A DNA stretch of 64,000 nt from Herminiimonas arsenitoxidans (lineage in GTDB: Bacteria; Pseudomonadota; Gammaproteobacteria; Burkholderiales; Burkholderiaceae_D), in contig NZ_LT671418.1 of assembly GCF_900130075.1 (NCBI RefSeq), positions 3,162,001 through 3,226,000 on the forward strand, in the 5' to 3' direction. The translations under genes and the position numbers were made by a program. Positions within the stretch are counted from its first letter, which is position 1. Every line of letters begins with the position of its first letter. Positions 28,094-38,772 of the stretch are shown here, piece by piece. The notes under the pieces were generated by a model. The model did no database searches. It saw only the letters and a program-made list of their open reading frames with translations, and was not told the origin of the DNA.

Positions 28094-30385
28094 ATGGCGT
28101 TTAAATTACCGCTCTTTTCACAAAATAAAAAAGAGACGGCTACACAGGGCGACGATGCCAACAGCGCTGTGCCAACTGATGAGAATCTGCAAGCTGCGGC
28201 ATACGGGACGGATATTCCAGTTGCGCCGGTAACGCGTGCCAATGTCAATCCGAACGCGACTTACATCGGCGACGTATTGCAAAAAAGTGGCGATATCAGT
28301 TTGCCTTTGATCGGCAAGCTGCCACTGCAACAACAGGTTCGTATACTCTTGATCGCACTGGGCACTTCGCTGGCCTTGGGCGCGATCTTCGTTTGGCTGA
28401 ATGCAGATTACTCTGCGCTGACGTCGACACAAACGCAGATTGCCGGCGATGCGCTGATGCACTCGCAGCGGGTAGGTAAGGCAACACCGAATGCGATTCA
28501 AGGTAATAAGGAAGCGTTCAAGCAATTGGCAGACAGCCGTAAAGAATTCAATAACGACTTGTCGATTCTGTCCAAAGGCGGCGTATATCAAGGACGCAAT
28601 ATCAGCGCACCAGATGCGCAGATGAGTGCGATGCTGCAAGAAACGCAAAAATTATGGGCTGGTTCCGACAAGGCTGCTGCCACGATTTTGAAGTTGGAAA
28701 AAGAACTGACAGGTTTCGGTACCACACTGCAAACCTTGAACAGCATTTCTCCAAACTTGCTGGAATTGACGGAGCAGATTTCAACGCTGAAAGCACAAGG
28801 TGGTGCATCACCGCGTGAAACGGCTGCTGCCGGTCAGCTCGTGATGTTGACGCAACGTCTGGCACGTAGCGCGAACGAATTTCTGAGTTCGGAAGGTGTG
28901 AACCCGGAAACAGCTTTCTTGCTGGGTAAAGATACCAACACCTTCCGCGAGATTGTTGATGGCTTCTTGAACGGTAGCGATGTGCTGCGTTTGAGTAAAA
29001 CTACGGAACCGGATACCCGCGACAAACTGCTCGAGCTGCAAGCAACATTTGGCGAGTATCAAAAATCGATCGCACTGATTCTCGGCAATCTGCAAAACTT
29101 TATTGCAGCGAAACAAGCTGAGGAATTGATCTTTAAAGAAAACGAAGCGCTGAAGCAACGTTTGACTGAGCTGCAACAAAGCTATCGTAGCGAGCAGGAT
29201 TCGTTGACGCTGCCATTCTGGTTGATGTTGTTGAGCGTACTGGCTGCGCTGTTGTCTGCTGCCGGTATTGCCTTGGTTCTGTTGCAGGACAGCCGTAATC
29301 GCACCAAGGAAGCGGATGCGCGTCGTCTGGAAGCGGAAGGTCAACGACTGGAAGCGCAGAAGCAGGAAGAAGAAGCGAAACAGGCTAACGATCAAAACCA
29401 GGCCGCGATTTTGCGTCTGATGAATGAATTGCAGGAAGTGGCGGATGGTGACTTGACCGTGCAGGCAACGGTGTCGGAAGACATCACCGGCGCGATTGCC
29501 GATTCGGTAAACTACACGGTGGAAGAGTTGCGTGGACTGGTAGGACGCGTGACGAATACTGCGGAGCAAGTTACTTCGGCATCGACGCAAGCACAGAATA
29601 TTTCAACCGAACTGCTGGAAGCGTCGCACAAGCAATCGCGCGATATTCAAGAAACCGGTCAAGCGGTATTGGAGATGGCGGTACAGATTACCGACGTTTC
29701 CAAATCAGCGAATGAATCAGCAGAAGTTGCGCGCCAGTCGGTGACGGCGGCGGAAGAAGGTTCACGTGCGGTGGAAAACGCGATCAAGGGTATGAACGAG
29801 ATTCGTGAACAAATCCAGGAAACCTCGAAACGAATCAAACGCCTCGGTGAATCCTCACAAGAGATTGGTGAGATCACTGAGCTGATTTCCGACATTACCG
29901 AACAGACCAACGTCTTGGCGTTGAACGCGGCGATTCAGGCGGCGTCAGCAGGCGAAGCAGGTCGTGGTTTCTCAGTGGTTGCGGAAGAGGTGCAGCGACT
30001 GGCGGAACGTTCCGGTGAAGCGACCAAGCAGATTGGTGCGTTGGTCCGTACGATTCAAACCGATACCCACGATGCGGTTGCCGCTATGGAAAAATCGACG
30101 CAGGGTGTGGTCGAAGGTGCAAAACTTTCCGATGCTGCCGGTGCGGCGCTGTCCGATATCCGACGCGTTTCCAACCGTTTGGCGGAACTGATTCAAGGCA
30201 TTTCATCCGCGACCGAACAGCAGGCAACATCAGCCAACGGCGTAGCGCAAAATATTCAAGGCATTTTGACAGTGACAGAACAAACGCAAGAAGGTACGCA
30301 GCAGACTGCGCATTCGATTCGCGAATTGTCAAAACTGGCTGAAGAACTGAAGAACTCGGTATCGCGCTTCCGCGTCACGGCTTAA
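28094..30385 (+). CDS. pilJ: Methyl-accepting chemotaxis protein PilJ
   Basis: Membrane receptor of the twitching system, 763 residues. Two helices at about 82-103 and 373-398 bracket a periplasmic PilJ-type sensing domain; a HAMP-like region and a long signalling coiled coil follow. The hairpin tip, around residues 600-625 ([20 protein letters not shown]), is the conserved kinase-contact region. There is an extra 80-residue cytoplasmic N-terminus. In Pseudomonas PilJ senses pilus retraction and phenol-soluble signals. AGGAGAATC precedes the ATG. Confidence 0.93.
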   Translation: MAFKLPLFSQNKKETATQGDDANSAVPTDENLQAAAYGTDIPVAPVTRANVNPNATYIGDVLQKSGDISLPLIGKLPLQQQVRILLIALGTSLALGAIFVWLNADYSALTSTQTQIAGDALMHSQRVGKATPNAIQGNKEAFKQLADSRKEFNNDLSILSKGGVYQGRNISAPDAQMSAMLQETQKLWAGSDKAAATILKLEKELTGFGTTLQTLNSISPNLLELTEQISTLKAQGGASPRETAAAGQLVMLTQRLARSANEFLSSEGVNPETAFLLGKDTNTFREIVDGFLNGSDVLRLSKTTEPDTRDKLLELQATFGEYQKSIALILGNLQNFIAAKQAEELIFKENEALKQRLTELQQSYRSEQDSLTLPFWLMLLSVLAALLSAAGIALVLLQDSRNRTKEADARRLEAEGQRLEAQKQEEEAKQANDQNQAAILRLMNELQEVADGDLTVQATVSEDITGAIADSVNYTVEELRGLVGRVTNTAEQVTSASTQAQNISTELLEASHKQSRDIQETGQAVLEMAVQITDVSKSANESAEVARQSVTAAEEGSRAVENAIKGMNEIREQIQETSKRIKRLGESSQEIGEITELISDITEQTNVLALNAAIQAASAGEAGRGFSVVAEEVQRLAERSGEATKQIGALVRTIQTDTHDAVAAMEKSTQGVVEGAKLSDAAGAALSDIRRVSNRLAELIQGISSATEQQATSANGVAQNIQGILTVTEQTQEGTQQTAHSIRELSKLAEELKNSVSRFRVTA

Positions 30386-30482
30386 GACGAAGCTGGCTTC
30401 ACGAAGCTGGATTAGTTTGATGCGCAAGATGGATACGAGTTTATTTGCAGGCTTGCAGTGGCTCAGGCCCAACAGCAATTGC

Positions 30483-30511
30483 GGTGATCAATTCATAAGT
30501 AGTTGATCACC
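30483..30511 (+). other. Hairpin in the pilJ-pilL gap
   Basis: ggtgatcaa (30483-30491) and ttgatcacc (30503-30511) form a perfect nine-base-pair stem with an 11-base loop, 20 bases before the pilL ATG. No T-run follows. It may slow ribosomes or degrade-protect the pilL message; this is inference. Confidence 0.5.
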
Positions 30512-30531
30512 TCCGCACCCGCGAGGCAGTC

Positions 30532-33500
30532 ATGAATACCCCTTCCTCCTCTGTGCCGCAAGGTAACAAGGAACACTTCGATACCGGCCCTTTGTCCTGG
30601 GTGATAGGTGAAATCAGCGGCGCGCTGACACGCTCGAAAATTGCGCTGGGCGAAGCCTTGATGCAGGATGCCGAAAATCAATCGACCACCATGCGTCATG
30701 CCAAGGCTTATTTGCATCAGGCACATGGCGCCTTGCAGATGGTGGATATCGATGGCGTCGTCATCATGACGGAAACCGTCGAAGATTTATTCGATCGTTT
30801 TGAGTCTGGTCAGCTGATTTTGGATGATGACAGCGTGCGTGCGATTACGCATGCTTATCAAGCCTTGCTTGAATATCTTGAAGAATTGCTGGCGGGCGCA
30901 TCACATCAACCGGTTCGTCTCTTCCCTTACTATCGTGCGCTGTTGCAAGTGCGTGGCGCAGAACGTATACATCCTGCCGATTTGTTTTTTCCGAATCTGG
31001 CTATCCGTCCACAGTTGCCGTCTGCTTCGACCAAGCTCTCACATGAGGATTACGTATCTTTACGCAAACGTTTTGAACGTGCGCTCTTGTTGTTCCTGAA
31101 AAACTCTGGTGATGCTTCAGGTTTGAGCAGTGCGCAAGCCATGCGCGATATTATTTTGCGCGTAGAACAAGCACAGAATACCCAACAAGGACGTGCTTTT
31201 TGGTGGGTGATGCGCGGTTTTGCCGATGCAGTATCTGCTGGTCAGGTGCCAAACGAGCTGTACGTCAAACAATTGTTCGCGCGTATCAATTTGCAGATAC
31301 GTCGCTTGAGCGAAGGCTCTTCCAGTATTACGGAAAGATTATTACGCGATGCCTTGTTTTTCATCGCACGTGTTGAACATCCTTCGACAGCGGTGCAACA
31401 AATACGCACCGCCTATCAACTCGATGGTGTCGTGCCTAGCGATTACGAGAAAAAACGTTACGGCCAGATCGATGCGCAGGCATTAGCGCAGGCAAAAGAA
31501 CGTTTGTCGCAAGCCAAGAATTTATGGAATCGCATTGCCGGTGGTGACGCCAGCGTATCGTCAGCCTTCGAGAAGGAAATGACGGGTTTGGCAGAAGCGG
31601 GCAATCGTCTGAATGCGCCAGCATTGGCGAAATTGTTGCGAGAGTTAAGCGGGATTGCGCGCCATGCAGCGCACTCGCAACCGGGCGATAGCCTGAGTCT
31701 GGAAATCGCCACCAGTCTTTTATTCGTTGAAAACGCATTGCAGCAGATCGGTCATTTGTCGGATGATTTTTCCGAGCGTGCCGATGCGGTAACGGCACGT
31801 TTGCTCTCGGCTGTTTCGGGTGAAGTATTGCCGCATTCAGCGCAATGGCTGGATGAAATGTCGCGTGAAGCGCAAGAGCGCCAAACCATGGCTGCGCTGG
31901 CAGGCGAGATGCAATCGAGTCTGCGTCAAGTAGAAAAAATGCTGGATGAGTATTTCAGAGATACGACGCAGCGTGCGGGCCTGGCGGATATCGATGTCAT
32001 CTTGTATCAAATCAGTGGCGCGCTTTCTGTGCTTGAACAGGAAGATGCGGTACGTGCAGTACAACATACGCAAGCTGCAGTACGTCGGTTTATCGATGCT
32101 GAAGAAGAGCCGTATGTGCAAGAGTTCGAGCAGGTTGCACAAAACGTAGGCGCTTTGAGTTTCTTTATCGAGACCTTGCAACTGCATCCAGATGGCGTCA
32201 AAAATCGTTTTTCTTTTGACGAAAAATTGGGTGTTTTTCACGCTAATCTGACAGAGAAACATGAAACGTCAAATGGCGAGCTGGATGTGGTCGTTGTCCC
32301 TGTTTCTGATGCGACGAATACCATTGCTGCAGATCGTACATTTGATGCGCCGGATTTGCCTACGGTAGAAGCAGAGCTTGCCTATCATCAGAAGCAATCG
32401 GAAGAGTTGGCGATCTCGCTTGCTGCAGAACCTGATAATTCACTGTTGCAGGAACAGCTCAAGGAATCGTTGGAGCAGATACGTCTGGATGCAACACTGG
32501 TTGATAATCCGGAAGCCAATGACAGAGCGCGGGCTGTTATCGATATGCTGGAAAGCCCAGATTTCGTTGCATCGCATGATGCGATGGGCGATGTCGCTCT
32601 GGCTGCCGCTGCGCCGATCAAATCCACATCACATATCGCAGATATCGCGCCATTGCCGACACCTGTCACCGATGAAGCGATCGATGCCGAGCTGCTGGAA
32701 ATATTTTTATCTGAAGCAGTAGAAGTTCTGGATTGCGTGAAACAGACAATTCCAGAATCGCGCAATGCGCCACACAATCAGGAATATTTGACGACCTTGC
32801 GTCGTTCCTTCCATACCTTGAAAGGCAGCGGCCGCATGGTCGGGCTGATCGCTTTTGGCGAAGCAGCCTGGAGCGTGGAACAGGTTTTGAATCTACGCTT
32901 GTCTGAAACGCGTGGCGGCGATCCTGATTTGTATGCTTTGTTGGAGCATGCAACACAGGTGTTGGATGCATGGGTCAATGATTTGCAAATACAAGGTCGT
33001 TCGGACCGCATAGGTCATGCATTGATCAGTGCATCTGAGCGCGTCAAGAATGGCGAAGGCTTCTCTTATGATGTAACGGAAGATGCGCCGCATGCAGCCT
33101 CCGCAGTCATGGCAGCAGAAGCGCCAGCATCCGCTGTAGCGGAAGAGCCAGAGTCGGAACATGCTATCGAATTTGGCAGTGAAGAAACGCTGGCAGCGAC
33201 GGAAGCAGAAGAGCTGGAATTAAGCGATGAAGAATTGGCGCAATTTCATAAATTTGATGCGACGGCAGAAGTTGCTGATGAGGTAAAAACACTGCAGCCG
33301 GTTGGCGAATTTGATCATTTGGAATTAGACCCTCTGCCGGAAGTGCCGCATTTGCCGATTGCAGACGTAATCGATTTCCCAAACAAACCTTCTGCGCTCA
33401 GAAATGATGACAACATCAAATACATAGGTGATCTGGAAATCAGTTTGCCTCTGCATAATATTTATCTGGCAGAAACCGATGAGCTGGTGCGTTTTCTGTC

Positions 33501-36426
33501 GCAAGACATAGCCGAATGGCGCCATGAGCCGGATCGCCATGTCAGCATACAAGCGGTGCATGCTGCTCATTCGTTGGCAGGTAGTTCCGCCACTGTAGGC
33601 TTCAAACCTTTGCAAGAAATTGCGTATGCGCTGGAAACCGTACTGCAATATCTGGCACGCAAACCGGTCAAATTGCTTATCTCGGAATACGATGCACTGG
33701 AGTACGCAGTAGAGCGCATACGTTTCATGCTGCAAATGTTCGCACTGGGAGAAATGCCTGATTTCGAACCGGAGCAGGTCGAGATATTGGCGCGCATGCC
33801 GGAAGATTTCGAGGCGCGTTCCACCATGCGTTCGGCAGTCGTTGATTTGCCGAATGATGCAAACGACACGCAGCCAATAGAACAAAGTTCGCACATTCCT
33901 GCCGATGCACCGCATGACGTAGGAACGACGGATACGAATGTTCTATCGCCCGCGCTCGAAGCTGTTCCCTCAGTGGCTGCAATCGAGTCCGCTAACTTTG
34001 AACCAGCTCCTTTTGCGGAACCGGTTTATCCGCAATTAGATGAAGAACTCGCGGACCCATCGCTGCTCATCCGAGATGAGATCGATGCTGATTTATTGCC
34101 GGTTTTTATCGAAGAAGGTCGCGATATGCTGCCGCAGATGGGGCAGGCATTACGCGCATGGCAACACGATCTCGGCAACGCGATGTTGCCGCAATCATTG
34201 GCGCGCTTGCTGCATACGATCAAGGGTAGTGCACGTATGGCTGGTGCAATGTCGCTGGGTCAGCACATGCATGAGATGGAAACGCGTATCGAAAATATTA
34301 CGCACGCCGGTCATCCTTCAGCGGCAGCGCTGGAAGATTTGCTGGCACGTTATGACCACGGCTTGTACTTGTTTGAGCAATTGCAAAATCAGGATCCGAA
34401 GGCTGCATCAGCTACAGCAAATATTGCTGAGGACAAGCACGCAACTAAAGAAGAGCCGCCGCTGATTCATAGCGCGATGCCGATTGCGAATAATCGTCTT
34501 GCGCCATTGACGCCAAATGCAGGCGCACTTGCGTCGGCGGTATCTGCGCCATTGGTGCGTGTACGTGCTGACATTCTGGATCGCCTGGTCAATCAGGCGG
34601 GTGAAGTATCGATCTCTCGTTCCAAGCTGGAAACCGAAGTTGGTAGCTTGCGACTATCGATGGGCGAGTTGTCGGAAAACGTGGTGCGTCTGCGCGAGCA
34701 ATTGCGTGAAATTGAAATGCAGGCGGAATCGCAAATTACATCGCGCATGGGTATTTCTGCAGATAGAGAATTCGATCCGCTGGAATTCGATCGCTTTACC
34801 CGCTTGCAAGAATTGACTCGCATGATGGCTGAGAGCGTCAATGACGTCGGTTCGGTGCAGCAGAATTTGAGTCGGACCATCGATAGTGCCAGCACTGATT
34901 TGACGATGCAGGCGCGTCTGACACGTGATTTGCAGCAGGATTTGATGCGTGTGCGTATGGTGCAATTTGCCAGCATCTCCGAACGTCTGTTCCGCGTGAC
35001 GCGTCAAGCTGCGAAGGAAATGGACAAACGCGTCAATCTCGATATCCGCGGTAGCGCAGTCGAGATCGATCGTAGCGTATTGGAAAAAATGGCCGGGCCG
35101 TTCGAGCATCTGTTGCGCAATGCCATCGTGCACGGTATCGAGTCGCGTGAGCAGCGGCGTGCTGCCGGCAAGAATGAAGCCGGCGAATTGCGTATCGAAA
35201 TCCGGCAAGAGGGTAATGAAGTGGTTATTCATTTCTCCGATGATGGCCAGGGTTTGAATCTGAGCAATATTCGCAACAAGGCACTGACTAGCGGTTTGCT
35301 GACCAACGATATGGATTTGTCGGATGCGGAAGTAACCGATTTGATTTTCCATCCGGGCTTCTCGACTGCAGAAGAAATTACAGAATTGGCTGGTCGCGGC
35401 ATAGGCATGGACGTGGTGCGTTCGGAAGCTGCGTCCTTGGGCGGTCGTGTGGCGATTGCGTCGGAATCTGGCAAAGGCGCGAATTTCACGATTCACTTGC
35501 CTCTGACCTTGGCTGTGACGCAAGTTGTGATTCTTTCGTCGGGCGGCAAGATCTATGCGATTCCGTCGGTATTGGTCGAACAAGTTCAACAACTGAAAAC
35601 CGGGCCTTTGGCCGCCGCCTATAACGAAGGCGCAGTGATGTGGCAATCGCAACGTGTGCCTATGCATTATTTGCCGACCTTGCTGGGTGATGTCGATATC
35701 GCACCAGTGACGCAGCAATACTCGCCTTTGCTGATTCTGAAGAGCGGTAATGATCGTGTGGCTTTGCATGTCGATGAGATCCTCGGCAATCGCGAGGTCG
35801 TGGTGAAGAATATCGGACCGCAGTTGTCGCGCATGATAGGCATCGCTGGCGCAACGGTGCTCGGCTCAGGTGAGATCGTCTTGATCCTGAATCCGGTGCC
35901 GCTGGCACAACGTGTCGCACTGGATAATATTCGCGCGCCACGTCTGACGCCATCCGATGCGCCAGATGGCATGGGCGCAGTGGCTGAAATGGCGACTTTT
36001 GAGCCAACAGCACTCAAGGCAGAGCCGGTGCAGGGTTTGCGTACTCAGCATATCGTGATGGTGGTGGACGATTCCTTGACCGTGCGCCGCGTGACGCAGC
36101 GCTTGCTGACGCGCGAAGGTTATCAAGTCGTGCTGGCTAAGGATGGTGTTGATGCCTTGCAGCATCTGCAGTCGATCAAGCCTGATGTGATGCTGGTCGA
36201 TATCGAAATGCCGCGCATGGATGGTTTCGATTTGACACGTAACATCCGCGACGATGAACGTACGCGTGATATTCCTATCATCATGATTACTTCACGCACG
36301 GCTAGCAAGCATCGTAATTACGCGATGGAACTGGGTGTGAATGAGTATCTAGGTAAGCCGTATCAGGAAGAAGCCCTGATCAAGTTGATTGCAGGTTTTA
36401 TCGCTAAGGAAACATCACTCAACTGA
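30532..36426 (+). CDS. pilL: Hybrid CheA-type histidine kinase PilL/ChpA
   Basis: A 1964-residue multidomain kinase at the centre of the Pil-Chp system. It has an N-terminal degenerate Hpt-like region (His65), then three recognisable Hpt sites: His761 (FHTLKGSGRMVG), His1013 (AAHSLAGSSATVGF) and His1228 (LLHTIKGSARMAG). A CheA dimerisation helix pair follows near 1350-1470, then the ATPase domain (HLLRNAIVHGIE, about 1525), a CheW-like regulatory domain and a C-terminal receiver with phosphoacceptor Asp1890 (LVDIEMPRMDG). Pseudomonas ChpA is longer (about 2470 residues) and has more phosphotransfer domains. The operon ends here; no pilK or chpB follows. Confidence 0.93.
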   Translation: MNTPSSSVPQGNKEHFDTGPLSWVIGEISGALTRSKIALGEALMQDAENQSTTMRHAKAYLHQAHGALQMVDIDGVVIMTETVEDLFDRFESGQLILDDDSVRAITHAYQALLEYLEELLAGASHQPVRLFPYYRALLQVRGAERIHPADLFFPNLAIRPQLPSASTKLSHEDYVSLRKRFERALLLFLKNSGDASGLSSAQAMRDIILRVEQAQNTQQGRAFWWVMRGFADAVSAGQVPNELYVKQLFARINLQIRRLSEGSSSITERLLRDALFFIARVEHPSTAVQQIRTAYQLDGVVPSDYEKKRYGQIDAQALAQAKERLSQAKNLWNRIAGGDASVSSAFEKEMTGLAEAGNRLNAPALAKLLRELSGIARHAAHSQPGDSLSLEIATSLLFVENALQQIGHLSDDFSERADAVTARLLSAVSGEVLPHSAQWLDEMSREAQERQTMAALAGEMQSSLRQVEKMLDEYFRDTTQRAGLADIDVILYQISGALSVLEQEDAVRAVQHTQAAVRRFIDAEEEPYVQEFEQVAQNVGALSFFIETLQLHPDGVKNRFSFDEKLGVFHANLTEKHETSNGELDVVVVPVSDATNTIAADRTFDAPDLPTVEAELAYHQKQSEELAISLAAEPDNSLLQEQLKESLEQIRLDATLVDNPEANDRARAVIDMLESPDFVASHDAMGDVALAAAAPIKSTSHIADIAPLPTPVTDEAIDAELLEIFLSEAVEVLDCVKQTIPESRNAPHNQEYLTTLRRSFHTLKGSGRMVGLIAFGEAAWSVEQVLNLRLSETRGGDPDLYALLEHATQVLDAWVNDLQIQGRSDRIGHALISASERVKNGEGFSYDVTEDAPHAASAVMAAEAPASAVAEEPESEHAIEFGSEETLAATEAEELELSDEELAQFHKFDATAEVADEVKTLQPVGEFDHLELDPLPEVPHLPIADVIDFPNKPSALRNDDNIKYIGDLEISLPLHNIYLAETDELVRFLSQDIAEWRHEPDRHVSIQAVHAAHSLAGSSATVGFKPLQEIAYALETVLQYLARKPVKLLISEYDALEYAVERIRFMLQMFALGEMPDFEPEQVEILARMPEDFEARSTMRSAVVDLPNDANDTQPIEQSSHIPADAPHDVGTTDTNVLSPALEAVPSVAAIESANFEPAPFAEPVYPQLDEELADPSLLIRDEIDADLLPVFIEEGRDMLPQMGQALRAWQHDLGNAMLPQSLARLLHTIKGSARMAGAMSLGQHMHEMETRIENITHAGHPSAAALEDLLARYDHGLYLFEQLQNQDPKAASATANIAEDKHATKEEPPLIHSAMPIANNRLAPLTPNAGALASAVSAPLVRVRADILDRLVNQAGEVSISRSKLETEVGSLRLSMGELSENVVRLREQLREIEMQAESQITSRMGISADREFDPLEFDRFTRLQELTRMMAESVNDVGSVQQNLSRTIDSASTDLTMQARLTRDLQQDLMRVRMVQFASISERLFRVTRQAAKEMDKRVNLDIRGSAVEIDRSVLEKMAGPFEHLLRNAIVHGIESREQRRAAGKNEAGELRIEIRQEGNEVVIHFSDDGQGLNLSNIRNKALTSGLLTNDMDLSDAEVTDLIFHPGFSTAEEITELAGRGIGMDVVRSEAASLGGRVAIASESGKGANFTIHLPLTLAVTQVVILSSGGKIYAIPSVLVEQVQQLKTGPLAAAYNEGAVMWQSQRVPMHYLPTLLGDVDIAPVTQQYSPLLILKSGNDRVALHVDEILGNREVVVKNIGPQLSRMIGIAGATVLGSGEIVLILNPVPLAQRVALDNIRAPRLTPSDAPDGMGAVAEMATFEPTALKAEPVQGLRTQHIVMVVDDSLTVRRVTQRLLTREGYQVVLAKDGVDALQHLQSIKPDVMLVDIEMPRMDGFDLTRNIRDDERTRDIPIIMITSRTASKHRNYAMELGVNEYLGKPYQEEALIKLIAGFIAKETSLN

Positions 36427-36451
36427 GCGTTTATCGTTTGATCAAAAATGA

Positions 36452-36482
36452 AAATCCCGCATTTATCCTGCGGGATTTTTTT
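36452..36482 (+). terminator. Rho-independent terminator after pilL
   Basis: aaatcccgca (36452-36461) pairs with tgcgggattt (36469-36478) around loop tttatcc, and T residues continue to 36482. It ends the pilGHIJL transcript and lies 17 bases before the convergent photolyase stop codon. Confidence 0.9.
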
Positions 36483-36499
36483 ATGTGCTGAGGCACACT

Positions 36500-37999
36500 C
36501 TAATCATGTGTCGCAACTTTTTTGACTACGGCATAACGCTGTAACGTACGTGCACGCGCTTCTTCATGCTGGATGATGGGGTTCGGATAATTCTCACCCA
36601 GCTCTATGCCTGCCATTTTTAATTCCATAGCCGCTAAACGCCATGGTGCGTGGATATGTTTGTTGGATAAATCTTTTAGTTGCGGCAGATAACGACGTAT
36701 GAATTTTCCATCGGGGTCGAATTTCTCTGATTGCGTAATGGGATTGAAGATACGGAAATAAGGTTGGGCATCGCAACCAGAAGACGATGCCCATTGCCAG
36801 CCGCCGTTGTTGGCCGCGAGATCGAAGTCATTGAGTTTGTCAGCGAAGTAACGTTCGCCCCAACGCCAGTCTATGCCCAGATCCTTGATCAGGAAGGATG
36901 CGGTGACCATGCGCAAACGATTGTGCATATAGCCGGTTTGATTCAGTTGTGCCATCGCGGCATCGACCAAAGGGTAGCCGGTTTTGCCATCACACCATGA
37001 TTGGAACAAATGTTGCGCATGCTCGCCACTTTCCCAAATGATGGCGTCGTAATCCGGCTTGAAGGAACGATGTATTACATGTGGATGGTGAGACAGAATC
37101 ATGAAGTAGAAATCGCGCCACACCAATTCGGACAACCATACGGCAGCGCCGCTGCTTCCTGTACCCATGCGCATGGCATCAAGTGCATGCCGTGCCAGTG
37201 CACGGATGGAAATTGTGCCGAAACGCAGATGTACGGATAAATAAGACGGCCCTTTGATGGCGGGGAAGTCGCGTGCATGGTCGTAGTTCTTCATCCGCTC
37301 GGCAAAATCATCGAGTAACACTTGGCCGCCTTGCATGCCAGTTGGAATATTCAATTCCGATAAATTGGTTTTTTCGAAACCAAGTTCCTGCAACGATAGG
37401 ATGGCATTGCTGTTTGCTGGCAATGGCGCGAAATGCGCGCGATGCGCATCGATTTCGTAGGGAGATAGGTAAGCTGAGTCAGGCCCCGCATGTAGTTTCT
37501 TCAGCCATGCATTTTTATAGGGTGTGAAGACAGAGAAAGGTTTTTCAGCTTGCGACAGGACTTCGTCTTTTTCAAAGATCACCTGATCTTTAAATGTGTG
37601 CAGGACTCGTCCGGAAGCTTGCAGAGCAGTGGCAACTCGTGCGTCGCGCTCAATTGCTTGTGGTTCGTAGTCATGATTGGTGAAGACGGCAGCCACACCT
37701 AGTTCAGCTGCTAATTCCGGTATAGCTTGTTCTGCCCATGCGTGACGTACGATCAAACCGCCGCCGAGGGACTGCAATGTCTGGCTGAGTTCCAGAAGGC
37801 TGGCATGGATAAATTCGACGCGTCGGTCGTATTTCGGTAAGGAGTCCAGAATGGCGCGGTCGAAAATAAAGACGCAATACACCTGTCTGCTTTGCGTCAA
37901 TGCATGGTGCAAAGCGGCGTGATCGTAAGCGCGTAAATCGCGGCGAAACCAAACCAGAGTTTTTTCAAATGGCAGCATGGAGGCGTGGGTAATATTCAA
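36500..37999 (-). CDS. phrB: Deoxyribodipyrimidine photolyase
   Basis: Light-driven repair of cyclobutane pyrimidine dimers using FAD and an antenna cofactor. The 499-residue product has the N-terminal antenna domain (LVWFRRDLRAYDHAALHHAL) and the C-terminal FAD domain with SYLSVHLRFGTIS, WLSELVWRDFYFMIL, and WRWGERYFADKLNDFDLAANNGGWQ. The conserved Trp and Asn residues of the electron path and FAD pocket are present. The start may be 37999 or the ATG at 37978 (MLPFEKTLVWF). Confidence 0.95.
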   Translation of the reverse strand: MNITHASMLPFEKTLVWFRRDLRAYDHAALHHALTQSRQVYCVFIFDRAILDSLPKYDRRVEFIHASLLELSQTLQSLGGGLIVRHAWAEQAIPELAAELGVAAVFTNHDYEPQAIERDARVATALQASGRVLHTFKDQVIFEKDEVLSQAEKPFSVFTPYKNAWLKKLHAGPDSAYLSPYEIDAHRAHFAPLPANSNAILSLQELGFEKTNLSELNIPTGMQGGQVLLDDFAERMKNYDHARDFPAIKGPSYLSVHLRFGTISIRALARHALDAMRMGTGSSGAAVWLSELVWRDFYFMILSHHPHVIHRSFKPDYDAIIWESGEHAQHLFQSWCDGKTGYPLVDAAMAQLNQTGYMHNRLRMVTASFLIKDLGIDWRWGERYFADKLNDFDLAANNGGWQWASSSGCDAQPYFRIFNPITQSEKFDPDGKFIRRYLPQLKDLSNKHIHAPWRLAAMELKMAGIELGENYPNPIIQHEEARARTLQRYAVVKKVATHD

Positions 38000-38091
38000 A
38001 GAGCAGATGGAAATTGGGAAAATATGAGCAAAATCGATGGAATACGCGGTTTGGAAGCGAGAATACGGCTAAAACTGATAAAATAACGTCC

Positions 38092-38757
38092 ATGCCGAAG
38101 CAACGTAAGACTAGCAAATCCCCAGAACATCCCGATTCACCTTGGGAATCCCTCGATTTTTCCGCAACACCGCATACTTCATCCCGTGATTCATTGAATT
38201 TGGCCGATCATTTCCTGATCGCGATGCCTTCCATGCTGGACCCGATTTTTGGTGGAACAGTCGTGTATCTGTGTGAGCATAATGCCAATGGCGCATTAGG
38301 TGTGATTATCAACAAGCCAACCGATATGACGGTAGATGTATTGCTTAACCGCATCGATTTGACCTTGGAGATTGCTCCTGAGCTGTCATCGCTGGATAAA
38401 TCGCCGGTACTGTACGGTGGTCCGGTGCAAGCTGACCGCGGTTTTGTGCTGCATGCTCCGCGCGGCGATTTTTCGTCGACTTTGCCTGTGACGGATGATA
38501 TCGCCTTGACGACTTCCAAGGATATTCTCGCCGCTGTGGCACTGGGTGCCGGTCCGCAGCGTTTATTGATCAGCCTTGGGTGTTCCGGTTGGGGTGCAGG
38601 TCAGCTTGAGGATGAAATCATCCGTAATGGCTGGTTGACGGTACGTGCCGATCCGACCATTCTGTTCGATATGCCGCTGGAGCAACGTTTTGTTGCGGCG
38701 ATTAAATTGCTTGGTATCGATCCTATGATGCTAAGTGGCGAGGCCGGTCATGCGTGA
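38092..38757 (+). CDS. yqgE: YqgE/AlgH family protein
   Basis: A 222-residue protein of unknown biochemical role from the DUF179 family, once linked to alginate regulation as AlgH. The core begins LADHFLIAMPSMLDPIFGGTVVYLCEHNANGALG and ends in the LISLGCSGWGAGQLEDEI segment. The ATG at 38092 (MPKQRKTSK) is the likely start; the longer frame from 38014 runs through non-conserved sequence, and the basic 40-residue N-terminus before the core is itself atypical. It precedes ruvX as in most proteobacteria. Confidence 0.85.
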   Translation: MPKQRKTSKSPEHPDSPWESLDFSATPHTSSRDSLNLADHFLIAMPSMLDPIFGGTVVYLCEHNANGALGVIINKPTDMTVDVLLNRIDLTLEIAPELSSLDKSPVLYGGPVQADRGFVLHAPRGDFSSTLPVTDDIALTTSKDILAAVALGAGPQRLLISLGCSGWGAGQLEDEIIRNGWLTVRADPTILFDMPLEQRFVAAIKLLGIDPMMLSGEAGHA

Positions 38758-38772
38758 TCAGGGCGTGCGCTA

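Noticed and set aside
34654-35769. 371-codon minus-strand frame inside pilL
   Set aside because: Antisense shadow of the kinase ATPase region, no start site or homology signal.
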